DNA from: Chamaelirium japonicum
Lineage: Eukaryota; Streptophyta; Magnoliopsida; Liliales; Melanthiaceae
Length of the DNA: 64,000 nucleotides
Assembly (NCBI GenBank): GCA_947650365.1
Contig: OX393553.1
Coordinates: forward strand, 69,261,716-69,325,715
Direction of reading: 5' to 3'
The notes under the pieces were generated by a model. It searched no databases and was not told where the DNA came from. It worked only from the letters and a program-made list of their open reading frames with translations. The number at the start of each line of letters is the position of its first letter. Position 1 is the first letter of the stretch. Positions 34,366 through 47,300 of this stretch are shown here, in pieces. The translations under genes and the position numbers were made by a program.

Positions 34366-37340
34366 AGATGCTTTAGCTGTAGATCATTTCGTTTGAGCTT
34401 TACCTCTACGTGTAGTGGTACGAGGGATCACATGAAGCGTAACAATTCGGTAAAAAAGTGCAACAATTTGTTACAATGATTTTACTATAGCAAAATAATA
34501 ATAATAATAATATTTTAAAAAATTGCTACAGTGAAATCATTGTAGTAATTGTTACTCTTTTATCACCGAATTGTTACTCAATCTTTGCTACCACTATAGC
34601 AATTGTTACTCTTTATTATCGAATTAAGTAACAATAGTGATTTCACTGTAGCAATTTTTTTTCAAGATTTATCCAAAAAAATGACTACAGTGATTTCACT
34701 ATAGTAAAGAGTAACAATTTAAAAATAAAGAGTAACAATTGCATATTGTTACTCTCTACTGTAGTGAAGAGTAACATTTGTGATTTTAGTATTAGGAGCA
34801 ATTTTGTTATTTAAAAAAAAATCAATGGAGGTACTTGCTTTAAATGCATCTTTTTCGAGAGGGATCCAGTGCAAAACCATCTTATTGTCCGTCCTTTAGC
34901 TAAAAATAAACTCTTGAAAAATACTTATTGCTAAGTCCCTGAGCGCACACACACACACACAAAAAAAAACAAGAGAAGAAAAGATCGCCAGTAACTCTGA
35001 ATCTCATCTGATTGATTGTGGGTTATCCCATTGGATATATCCTATTAGAAGAGAAAAGCCAATTAATTTTTTTAGAAACCATCAATTGGAAGCGGGGGTT
35101 GAGGAAGACATCCAAATTAGGAGAGTGCAGTATCCAAACCAAACCAAACCAATTGATTTTGATCGGTTTCGACACATTCAATGGATCGGATTGGATTGAG
35201 TTTTTTAAAAACCGACATGATCTGATCGGTTGACGGATTTGTAAATCTAAAACCAACCTAAACCGAACCGAAATAACATATGTATATACATATGGTATTT
35301 TATTAAGAACACCATATGTCCTCAAAAACCCTTGCAACCAACAACCTATGCAATATTGTAGGATGACTCAAAATCAGTTAAAAATCTCTTTTAGACTTAA
35401 TGATTTGACAACAATTATTGATTTTTAAGTTGAAATTATGTCCTAATAGAAGTAGAAAAAAAGCCCAATAAGAATATAGGCCAAAGCCCAAACCGACCAT
35501 CCAATCCAAACCGGCTTTAATTGGATTGGATCGGATTAGATTCCAACCTTAGTTCGGTTTGGATCGGTTTGAAAATCCCTAAAACCGATCAAGATTGGAT
35601 CGATTTGGGTTTTGCTTAAATATGTTGGTTTCGAACCGATGCACACCCCTAATCTAAATCCGAACCTTGATATCCAAATGTTGCAGCACCACTACTTGAG
35701 AAGAAGACTTCCCGCTAAAGATCCTACGGTTCCACTCCAGCCAGATGAGCCAGCAAGTTATGAGAACTAGAATTCCCAATCCCTTCCGTCGCCTCGGCAG
35801 GACTCGACTAGTGTCATCGCCAAGACAACTCAATCAAGGATGGGGAAGAGGCCAATGAATTCAGACTGTGCACCTCTTAATTATATGCCAGACCCAGAGT
35901 TTAACTCACCAAATAGTTGCCCCACGACGGATCGAGCGTTGGGATCTCGTGCCTCCTGAGGTCACAAGAGACCTCAGGAGGCACCACAGCCTGGTGCACG
36001 CAACACAAACACGCCGCTCCGGCGAAAGGTAACCACCACATCCTGGCGGGGAACCAAAGGCCTAAAGCCGAGACCAACTAGTCGGCACCACCGCGGGAAG
36101 GAAGCCACCAGCCAAAACTCAGGGACCACCACACCGTGACAACAGGAACCTCCAGCCACCGTCGAGGCCGGGAGCCGCCGCAACGAGCCGAGGCGAGGTC
36201 AAGAGACCTATACAGTGGCCTCCGCATTGATTGGCCCAAACCACCGCATCACGACGAAGGTGAAGGATCGCCGGACCCGAGGAGCAGCCGGAGCCGGACC
36301 GCACGACCCAAAATCCCCAAAATCAAGAACACAAAGCCTTGTACACCCTTATCTACAGAGGAATGGAGGGAAGAAAGCCCAAATCGGTGCCCGGGGAGGT
36401 GTTCCGTCGAAGATCCCGGCCTTTCCGGAGCCACCCACGGCGGTAACCGAGGAGGCCAATAGAAATTGGCGAAACTCTAAACCAGGAAGGGAGAGGGTAA
36501 AAGGAAAGGCGGACCCCGAGTTGGCAAAGCCAACTATTTCACCAGTTTGTGGTGGCATTTCTGTTCCTAGCAAGCTTCAAACATGTTCGAAAATAGATCC
36601 TTAAACAGGAGGTCCTCTAAATAGATGTCAAGCCAAAATCTGATGGTGCATCATTGCCAACGAGAAGCTTGTTCCTGCATCTCTGAAGGTTCACCCCACC
36701 TTGGAAACTCCCCACAAGAAAGGAGAGATCTTGCTCGACATCCTGGAAACTCCCCGCCAGAAAGGAGAGATCTTGCTCGACATCCTGCTCAACACATGAA
36801 GCCAGAAAAATCTTCTGAAGTGTCAACCCCTAACTATCTTGCACCAACCTGCAACCTCCACCACCACTTGCCCAACATGGCGATATTGAAATCCTCAAGC
36901 CCTTGAAGGATAGGGCTTCTAAGGGCTAGATCGGGTACCCTATCCAAAGGGATTATGAAAACTGGGCTAGGCCGAAGCCTTGTAGGGCAGGGCTGGGTAC
37001 CCTCTCCAAAGGGCCAGATTGACAGACTTACATGCGCACGCACTAACATAAAATGTACTGACCACTTGGTCCCTTCAAAGATATAAAAAAAAAATACAGA
37101 TTTAAAACAGATTCAAGAACTTCAAGATCAAAACAAGTGTTATTATAACTTAATATGGAAATGGCTACCATTTGATTTCCAGTGTTTAGGAGTGAAAGGA
37201 AGTCCATGATCTTCTTCTCTTTCTAAAAGGTAGTCTTATCCAAAAGAGTTCTCTAATCTTCAAGCTTGGACGGCGGTAATTGTCAAGAACATCCTATCTA
37301 AATAAGATGGAAGTCTTTATAAAAAAAAAAAAGCCAAAAT
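34366..37340. other. intergenic, repeat-rich, no gene supported
   Basis: 34,430-34,800 is full of short direct and inverted phrases such as AGTAACAATT and TTACAGTGATTTCACTATAG. 35,130-35,650 carries AACCGAACC/GGTTTGGAT runs ending GATGCACACCCCTAAT, resembling one end of a hAT-like element. 35,960-36,560 is a GC-rich island with overlapping frames on both strands and no recognisable domain. At 36,706-36,789 a 42-bp unit is duplicated in tandem. Confidence 0.4.
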
Positions 37341-37342
37341 TG

Positions 37343-37884
37343 GGGTAATGCAGCTTAGGTCCCTGACAAGAGATAGGTTTGAGCTAAAGGGCTGACAATG
37401 TTTCGGTTTAGTGAATAGTCCATCCGAAACAACTTAAATTTCACTACCCGTTCTACCCCTACTTCTACTTCTGGCTGAATAGAAAATTGTATCGAATCCG
37501 GACGTTGATACAAACCATTGTAGCAATTTCGGACTGCTATAGTATTCCGGTATACGACAGTATTTTCACCTGCAACAATAATTTCAAACTACTACAGTGA
37601 TTTCAGTTAGGTTAAGGATTAATATTCACTGTTAGGGGTATAGAATTAGTGTTAGGGTTAGGGGTAGTGTTCACTATTTAGGGTAGAGATTTAGGGTTAG
37701 AGTTAGCTTTAGGGTTGGTTGGTTGGCTGGCTGGATGGATAATAATAGGTCAGTTTTGTCATTGAAAGGGGTGACAAAGTCAAAGGAGGGACTTGCTGTC
37801 ATTGCAACTTTTGGGGAGTGACCTAATGCAATGTTGTCTGTCCTGTTCACCAAATTGATCTCTTACCAGGGACCTAACACAATT
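37343..37884. mobile_element. possible fold-back element, boundaries uncertain
   Basis: The left side contains TTAGGTCCCTGACAAGAGAT and the right side ATCTCTTACCAGGGACCTAA, near-complements about 500 bp apart. A similar left phrase (AAGGTCCCTGACAAGAGATC) occurs at 34,083, so this family may be present twice. Target duplications were not identified. Confidence 0.45.
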
Positions 37885-38369
37885 TAGGCTGCAGTGAATC
37901 ATTAAATTGGAATTATGGGTCTAACACTCACAAGAAAAATCACAAATAATAACAAACTCTAAAAAACAAACAATAATAATAATAACAAAATGGTCGATTC
38001 TCGAAAAAAACAAACAATAACGATAATAACAAAATGATCAATCCTTGAGAAAGACAAAAAATAAAAATTAAAAATTAAAAAAAGGGATATATATACATAC
38101 AAGGCATCCTGAAACATCAGAATTACAAGAGAAAAGAGCTGAAACAGATCATGTATTGAAGCTAAATCTACAAGTGGATGGAGCAGAAGGAAACACATTA
38201 CAGCCCCATACAAAACAAATTGAAATGGGAAAAAAAAAATTTGTATTTCCCATGGACCGACGAGAATTCTGTGAAGCTCATTGGCAACACAATCACCAGC
38301 CCATGATGACAATGGTAAAGAATGCCCCGTAACAAATGATCATATCGAGAGATCCCATTCTTAGTAGTG

Positions 38370-41300
38370 CTACAATCCCAACATTCGAGAAAACCGATCA
38401 GAAAGATTAGCTATTACGAAACCAGCAAATACCTGCAAGACCAAAATTAAAAAAAAAAAATCAGTTACAACAGCATCAAGCGAAAGCTTCAGGGTCAAGC
38501 TTCAGTTTCAAGCCTCATCCCTTACCATACCGATGACCTGATGTTACAATACAACAGTGTAAGATACGCTATGATACAGAGGTGCACTTCAATCCAGATT
38601 TGCGCTTGTTGTCAATCTAAGTAATCATCTTGGGAAAGGGTGATTAATCTAACATTCATTCCTCCAACAATAATGTGTTCAATAGGGGCCTTGACTGTGG
38701 CAAGGCCTCCATGTTTGAGATACGCATCATATCTTTCTTCCGATGCTAAATACCACGACTTCGAAGCAATTACATCCTTCAACGTTACATGTGTAACCAT
38801 AATTATCAAGCCATGTCCCATCTACTTGGGGTCGGCTTTACATCATTCAACGTTACATGTGTAACCATAACTATTAAGCCATGTCCCATCTACTTGCGGC
38901 TTTGTGAATCCTTCCTCGCCATTCATTTCTATTTAGGACTATGCCTGTTGTCAATGAAAGTTTTTCCACGTCTTCTCTACATCAATGTATTGTAGGTCTT
39001 CCCCTCCCCCTTGGACGTTCCACACTAATATGGGACCCTCTCCTTCTCTGGGCCGCCTCTACTCTACGTTGATGTGTGCATATAAAATTAACAAAAGTCA
39101 CCCATGGAAAAGGTTGATGTTTAAGAATTACCTGAACTGAACCAAGGATATAAACTGCCGAATAGTGACGGCCGTGAATCACCATATCTGCAACCATGGC
39201 AAGTGGTATAGTGAGGGACATGCCCAAGGTAGCCACCAAGGGAGTTGTCCAAACAACACACAATGCCCTGCATAAAGATAAACCTTGTTCAAAAGAACAA
39301 CTCCACGTGATTAAAAAAAAGGGAATCAGAGTTATTTTCACATACCAGAAGTAATCTGAGAGTACACTTCCAACAAAGCCATTTGCCAGCACCACTTCGT
39401 CCATTTTAGCAGAGTGGGGTATCGAAAACTTGGGCTCAATCCCCAGCGCAGTCAGCGGCCACACTGAAAAGAAAGGAACAGAAATACAAATAGAATTTAA
39501 TACTGTGCAAAAGCTATGACTAACACAGTCACAGTGATTTCAGCATGTTCCCATTGAAGATCATCACTAAGCAAATGGAGGACCAACTGAAATTGAGATC
39601 TTGATCCCAACTAAATAAGTCATCAGCACATTATAAACAAAAGAAAATGGCAACCCAAATCGCAAATTGCCAAATATTCAACATGGTTCAGAAACATATA
39701 AAAAAAAACAGAGTACAAGGAATTGAAGATATGATCAAAGCCATTGTGGATCAAGGTCGATCCCCACTAGGCTATCAACTGAATGTCAGTACATTTTCAT
39801 AAGAGAGCATGAGTAGAAAAACATGCAAGCACCCAAAACTTTGGATAGATGAACAGAGTAGTTTAACTAATAACATAGTTCCCTTTATTTTTCAATCCTA
39901 GTGAATAAGGATTGTGAGTCTGTCTAAATCAACTCAGTGTATTGGACAGGGTATGCACTATCTACTTATTTTTTTACAAACAATAGAAGGCTTTGTCATG
40001 AATTTTATAAAATGATGCAGAGTATTAGGCAGCGTTGTCCGCTATGTCCTTTATTTTTACCTTGACTAACACATGTATCTTTTTTTATTAAATAAATTGA
40101 TTGGAATCTATGCCAACCCTCCTCCCCGGCCTCCCAAACTTGAGGGACTCTTAACAAACAAACAAACGAAAAGAAAGAGGCCTTGTCTAGTCTGTTGTAT
40201 ATACTTTATCTTCAGGAGGGGGCGGCTGCTTAGAGAGCTTAGTCAAAAAGGCCTTGTCCGGTCAATCATAGACTCTAGCCCACATTTGAGGAATCTTTAG
40301 ACCAACGAAATATTTTACAATCCTTAAGGTAGAAAGTGTCTTTTTTTAGCAACTGGACAAGCCTATAAGGAAGGTATTGATTTGTTGGAATCAAGCGAGT
40401 TAACTAAATTGGAAGGATGTATTGGTATGTGTAGTGTACACTCTAAGAAACTCGCAGATTATTTGCTTTAAGAAAAAATTGGTTCGACATGGCCTCTTTC
40501 TTTATCTTTAAGATGTACTGTTATGTGTGCTTTAAATAAGTTTTCCCCTTGTTTACATTCTTTGTGTGGTATGCTCACCATGTTGATGCCCATACTTTTC
40601 TTTTTGTATACATACATTGGGCTAATGCACTAATGAGATGGGCCGTTTTGCTTCATTATGTTTCATGGAATCAAACCTCAGGCTTGACATAGGCTCCTCC
40701 TTCCACGGTTCCCTTTCTAGCTCCCTCTCAGAGCTACGGTTACATCAGAGCTCCATGCAAGATAGGCTTCGCCTCTTTCCTCATTGGGTTCTTCCTTTCC
40801 ATCTACTTCCTCAAAGATAGGGTTTTGACATTTGGAGTTTCACCATCGCAACTATCTGCAGGAGCTATCCCATCTCAGACATTGATATCATTAGTTGTCA
40901 TCACCATGGCGTGAGTTCAAGAGAATGGTGAAGATTCGATCCCCGATGGAGACCGGCATACGATGGAGACCGGCATCTCCAGTGGTTGTGTTTATCAGAT
41001 AGGAGAGGTAGCCAAGGGAGAGAGAGGGAATCCTGCACTTCGAACAGCAGAATCTCTTCACTCCTCTAGTCATTGTTCAATCGTTGTTCTGCTACTCGAG
41101 AGCTATTGATTCAATGCCACTACATGCTCCTTGCTTGAGCATCACCGGATTTGAGCCTTGGATTAATTAAAACCCTAAAGCAGATCAAACTTGTCAGTCA
41201 GGATCCAACGGCCAATTGTTTTCCCTTTTCACAAGTCAGTATACCTGGGTAAGAGAATTTCGTTTTAAGTTGTTTCAAGTAAGTGCGATCGGATCTAACC

Positions 41301-44300
41301 TAACCTTAAGTTAGTTGGACTATCCAACTAACTTTATTATGGCAGATCCGACCCACCTTACTCTACTCAACGAATCTACCCGACAAGCAGGTCTTCCGTA
41401 CTGAGCAAAACCCCAATTTTTGTGCAAATTGTCGACTATACTTCATTTCCACCGACTGCTACTCTACCTTTGGCAGATTTATGCAATCTGCCAATTGTAA
41501 TTCGTTGTCTTCACCTCTCCATACGACCACCTATACTTGAGATCCGTCAACCACACCTATCAATCCCTCGATTGCGCAAGCTCTCCATTCCACCTACTCT
41601 TTGTACCGTTATATTTTCGAAGGCAAAGGGATTTAGCGGATTCAGCTAGAGATTTTACCTCAAGTTTAGAGATTACACTAGCTCTCTATATTCCACCTAC
41701 CACTATGGTCAGCACCTTGGTGGCGCTCCCCATTGTCGAGTTCTTTTACAGCAGGCTAGGCTTAGTATTGATCAGCCTTGCACTTTGATCTCATGTCGAC
41801 TCTTTGCACTTTGTGGAGACGTTTTCATTATGAGAACATTTATAGGGCACAAACCATTCACAAGGATGGATATCCACCTCACTAGATTGATAATTACGCT
41901 GTATACTCACCCTCAGGTTGAACTTGGAGGTTCACGACTTGTGGGGACATGTTGATGGCACTACGATCTCCTACATCTAGTGACATTGTGTCCGTAACAA
42001 CGACCATTTCTACCACCACAGGTGCTTATGGGACAACGTCTACTTTTGAGGCAAGCTGGATTAATAGACAAATTATAACATACATTTGACCTCAATGAAA
42101 ACTTACATTGGTACCCAGATAGATCGTTTCACTAACTCTCACACATGATGGGACTACTTAGCACAAATGTATGTTCGGTAAGACGATACCCACGAGTATC
42201 AGTTATTTTGAGAGGTGATTCACTCCCAATAGGAAAAGCGCTCCATTTTGGGAATGAATAGTTGAAACCCTGAATTCGTACTATTATTTTATGATATGTA
42301 AATAAGAAGTTTCCTATTTTGCCCTTATTATTGTTCTCGTTGCTAAGTTTAATTATGGAATTTTCAACCATCAAATAATAACTTAGAACTACTCATCTAG
42401 ATAGAAGAGACTGCCAAGGACCCAACGTTGAAGACAACCTTTTAATCGGGCTTCCAGTAGAAAGTTATGGTCAGAATGTGATGGTCTTGATATGTTCCGA
42501 AAAGTGTGCTATTTTATATGGGGTTGCTGAGTCAATTTCAGTGCGATCGGTACCCCGTACCCGTTTTCAATTGTACTTTTTGTGGCGGTTCAGTATCTCG
42601 TTGGCAGTCATATTTGACCAATTTTCTTCACTTTTCAAAGATACTATATTAAATTGTGTTAGTGGTTCCCGACGAAGATCGGTGCTTTAATTTTGAAAGA
42701 GGTCCTAGCCATTAAATCCCATGTTTTATTTCGGACTCACTGAAAATGATTTTCGTTTATATAATTATTTATAACTTTGAAGTTTTTAAATTATTAAAAT
42801 TAGATAAATAAAATATATTATTTTAATTGTCTACACTTCGAACTGATGGTTGGATGGATTCAGAGGTTTTTTCATAATATGTATATATGTATTCGATTAT
42901 ATACAAATAATATACTTTAATGAACAAATAAATAAAACAAATGACAAATTGCTCCCATGTCCCCTCCTTCCCAATCTTTGTATGCACATAGGAGCCCCAA
43001 CAACGCTCGTTATAGCACCGCTTACCCCCTATCTATTATTCCTCCCCAACTTTTTCCCCATCACCCCGGACTCCACTCCCTGCCTTTTTCTCCTCCCTTT
43101 CCACGAATCTCATGTCCCCTCCTATCCAGTCAAAGGCATGCCTAGGCTCACTAGGCTCCTCAAGGATCAACCCTGGTGCCTCGCCTAGGGAACGCTCAAG
43201 CCACTTAAGGCACAAGTGAACCTAGGCGTGCCTAGTTGTGCATCTAGCTGTGTGCATGCCAGGTGCACCTAGGGCGCCCGATTTAAATCCAAGATTTTTA
43301 TTTTATTTTTGCATTCTTTGACTTTTTCCTTAAAACTCTAAAAATTCCCCCTAAACATCTCAAATTACTTTCTTTCCCAAAAGACCCTCCAAAACCCTTG
43401 ATTTAATGAAAATCTAAGCTCATCCCGAAACCTTGATTTGATCCAATTCATATCCAATTTAGGTTCATCCCCAAACATAATTGGAGTGCTTTCGACAATG
43501 TTAGTGCAAAGCTCAAAATAAATTTTACCATCGACAATACTTGACAACTTATTTTATATTCTTAACATCAATTTTTAATTTTGAAGACTTGTTATTTTAA
43601 CTTAAGTCCCTAACCTAGATATTTTAGTTCCAAACTATATCAGTATTTAATGGGAGATTTCAGTTGATGTTATACTTGTGCTATTTGAGGTTATTTGTCC
43701 TTTTTACCAGTTTTATATCGTGGTTTTAATCTAGTTTTGCTTAAACACCTCGTATAAAACTTAATTTTAATGTGGGGAGAGGGGGAATTTAAGAGGGCTC
43801 TAAAGTCTAAACCCCACTAAAAAGACTGAAAAAATATAGTAAAAATCCCACATTTGAGCCTACATGCACGCCTTGCTCCTGAGCTTTTGACTACATAGAT
43901 CCCCTCTTGAGCACCACTCCACACCACCGACGTTGCCGCTCCCTCTCCTTGTTGTGCCATTGTCGTGCGACCAATCGGCCATGTCTTCCGACCTCGCACC
44001 CCTCCTTTTCTTGTTGTTGTCCGCCCCATGTTGAGTCACCCTCCCTTCTTGTCCAGTGTCGGCCGGCACAAACTATCAACTGGCCAACACCACAATGCAC
44101 AGCCCTCCCCACCTGTGGCCGAAGCATCCTCTCCCTCCCTCTTTCTTGCGGAAGAATAGTTGCATCATCCACCTCTTTCTTACCCTCTATTTTCCTCTTA
44201 ACATCCACCACCAATATGCTCTCTTAAGCTAATTGTTGTTGAGCACAACTTTCCCTATTTATAGCGCATCTGCCCTAGCCTATCTATTGTACAGCACAAC

Positions 44301-47300
44301 TATCCATGCACAGCCCTCCCCACCGGTGACCGAAGCATCCTCTCCCTCTACTTTTTCTTGCGGAAGAATAGTTGCATCACCCACCTCTTTCTTACTCTCT
44401 ATTTTCCTCCTAACATCCACAACCAATATGCTCCCTTAAGCTAATTGTTGTTGAGCACAACTTTCCCTATTTATAGCGCATCCACCCCACCCTATCTATT
44501 GTGCAGCACAGCTATCCATCAAGCTCGTGTGAGCGTTATGTGTGCCATCCATGTGTACAGATTGTCCGTACATCAATCAGCCTTCGTTCGCACTTCGTGC
44601 ACAGTGTCCCCTTGCCTGTCGCATGTGCATGCTGCCCGCGCACGTATGTGTAGTATGTGCATGGAGCCCATGCATATGTGTCACAACCCCGTGACACTGC
44701 CATGAGTGGGGAACACAATGCGCACAACTTTTGAACATACCCCTCGGCTACCGTCAGCTCGCGACCGACCAACCCCCAGTCTAAGCGTGCCCCGTGAGCA
44801 TGTAATCTGAGCACATCGAGAGGGTGCTAGATTTCGTCCAAGCATACCCACATCTGACGTGCACGTTCCCATACACCGATCGTCCAATGGGCCTTCCTGA
44901 GGGTTGTTCATCCCAACCATTGACTTTCTTGAACTACCACATGTTTCTGTAATTGTACCTTTGTGCTTTAGCGGATTGCTCTCATCATCTGACCAAGCCA
45001 GCGAAGTTTTTCCTGAGAAGGATTTCCTCGTAAAAAATCAGTTGTGTGCTTTAATTATCGCCTTTCATCATTAGGACCTTGTATGCTTTGCCCATAGCAC
45101 CCAACATGCCTCATTTTGAGATTGCTTGAGGAACCTTGAAAGACGAGTGAAAATTGTCTCCTAAATCTTAAAATCTATTAGTGTTCGACTCAAGGGTTAG
45201 AATAGGTGGTTTGCTATTTGAATAGGTTTTCACGACAACCGAACAACGAGATCTTCCACCGACTTCTTCAGTCGTATACCTTGTTTGATCTTCTCTCGTG
45301 TATTCTAGCATTGGAAGTGAAATTGATGGTTTTAGTAAGTGGAGTGCGTACCCCGTCGTACTTCGGTCTATCACCGCTAGTCTCTATCCCTATAGGGAGG
45401 ACTTTCATTGAGGGAGCTCAACTTGTAGGAGGAAACTTATGGTTGTGGTTTGTAGTATGCTTTTCCAATGTTTATGTGTTACTTTAGCTTTCGTTATGTT
45501 TATGTGTTACTTTAGCTTTCGTTTCATTGCTTTAGCATTTAGAACTCATTGTGTATGACAAAGTGACATATGAGTTACTTAAACAATTATATGAGTATGG
45601 AAAGAGACATATGAGTAGTATACTATTCAAACAATAATATGAGTATGGAAATCAAAAGATGTATGAGGATTAAGTAAATCTTAAAAGAAGGAATCAGAAG
45701 TTATATAGGATATTTCACAATCTTAAACATTTTGCACGTCTAGATATATGGATTTTAAAAAGAGTATTTACCAAGCCACCAAAGGGCAACAAGTGTGAAC
45801 AGTCCAACATATCCAAACAATTTTTGAACATCAACCCTTTCTCCTTCCTCTCCAGCAAACTTTTTGAGAAGCACTGCAATATTAACATCTCAAAAATTAA
45901 TGATTAGCCTGGTATAAAAGGAAAAAAGATCCATATAACCCAACATTGCCTGGAATAAAAGAAAATGGGATACAAAGAAAAACATCCAACCAGTAAATAA
46001 ACCATATGACATAGCTGAAAGAAGACCAAAAAGATCTCCTACAAGAGAACGCTCCCCATTCCTGCACATAACAGAACATTTGCTGAAGCTTAAAAGATTG
46101 GATCAACACACAATATAGACTAACACTATGAATATGAAGTTAGGCTGAAACATTAAATAGTTAAAGCATACTCCTCAATGCATTAACTTAACTTTATCTC
46201 ATGAAATTCACATAAGGAGGATCAGAAAGATGTTAGAGTTAATCATCATAGAAACTAAGATAAGAACAAGAGAGCTGACCCAGAAGAGCTTAATTCTGAC
46301 TCATCGTTTGCCCAAGTCTTGCCCATAGTTGTCATCGCCACACCCGCCATACTAACAAAAACAGCAACCACTTTTGCTATGTTTAAGGAGTCTTGGCCCA
46401 GAAATGCACCAATGAAAAGAGTGAATAGTCCAGAAGTTGAAGATAATACTGTAGTACTAGCAACGCTTGTCCGCGCAAGTGCTGCATTTGATAAGTACTG
46501 TATCCATCCAATACAGAAGATGAATATGTAATTGCCTCGGTTAAATAGTAAAAACCAAATAAGTAACAAAAAAAATAATCTTTTAACTTTTAGTTTAACA
46601 TTCAATAACTGTTCAAAGTAATATTTTTGTAGTAAAAAACCAAAAATGACATGTAAGCCCAATGAAGATCTAAAAGGATCAAATTATTTTCTATCAGAAA
46701 TACTAAGCTTTAAAAGTACGTGTTTCTTGATCCTTTAAAAGAGACAACATACTGTTTGAAATTTCTGGAAGATAGAATAATTAAGCAAAAAACTTTAAAA
46801 AGTATGTGTTTCTTGATCCTTTAAAAGAGACATCATACAGTTTGAAATTTCTGAAAGAATAATTAAGTAAATGATATTGGTTTTTCTAATACATTTCAGG
46901 CAGACAGATATTTCCTAGAGAAAAAAACACTCAAAATGTGGACATAGTCAAAAAGTTAACTTCTTTGTACAATTAGAAAACAAAAGGAACAGAACGTAAT
47001 ATAAAAGAATCAATGCAGTTAAACTAAAACCTTACCTCTGTTACAAACCAAATGGGGGCAAGATAGAATGCATATGTTACAATTTCCCTTGTGGAGAGCT
47101 CTTTGTTTTCTCTTAATGCTCCAACATCAGACTCATCTTTATGTCTAGCAATAAACGGCTTTTCATCTTCATGTGCCGAAAGGTCTGCTTCACTGTCTTT
47201 TCTAGTTAAATGGGCTTGTGATTCCATTTCCAAGATTTTCTGCATTCCATTAAATTTTAGAGGAGAACCCACTCCAGAAGACAAGTTCACAGGTTCTGCA

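Noticed and set aside
36119..36604. Overlapping frames on both strands in a GC-rich island
   Set aside because: No domain recognised and both strands are equally open; not supportable as a gene.
38789..39060. Plus-strand frames around the phrase CCCATCTACTTGGGGTCGGC
   Set aside because: Recognised as antisense LINE 3' sequence, a repeat and not a gene.
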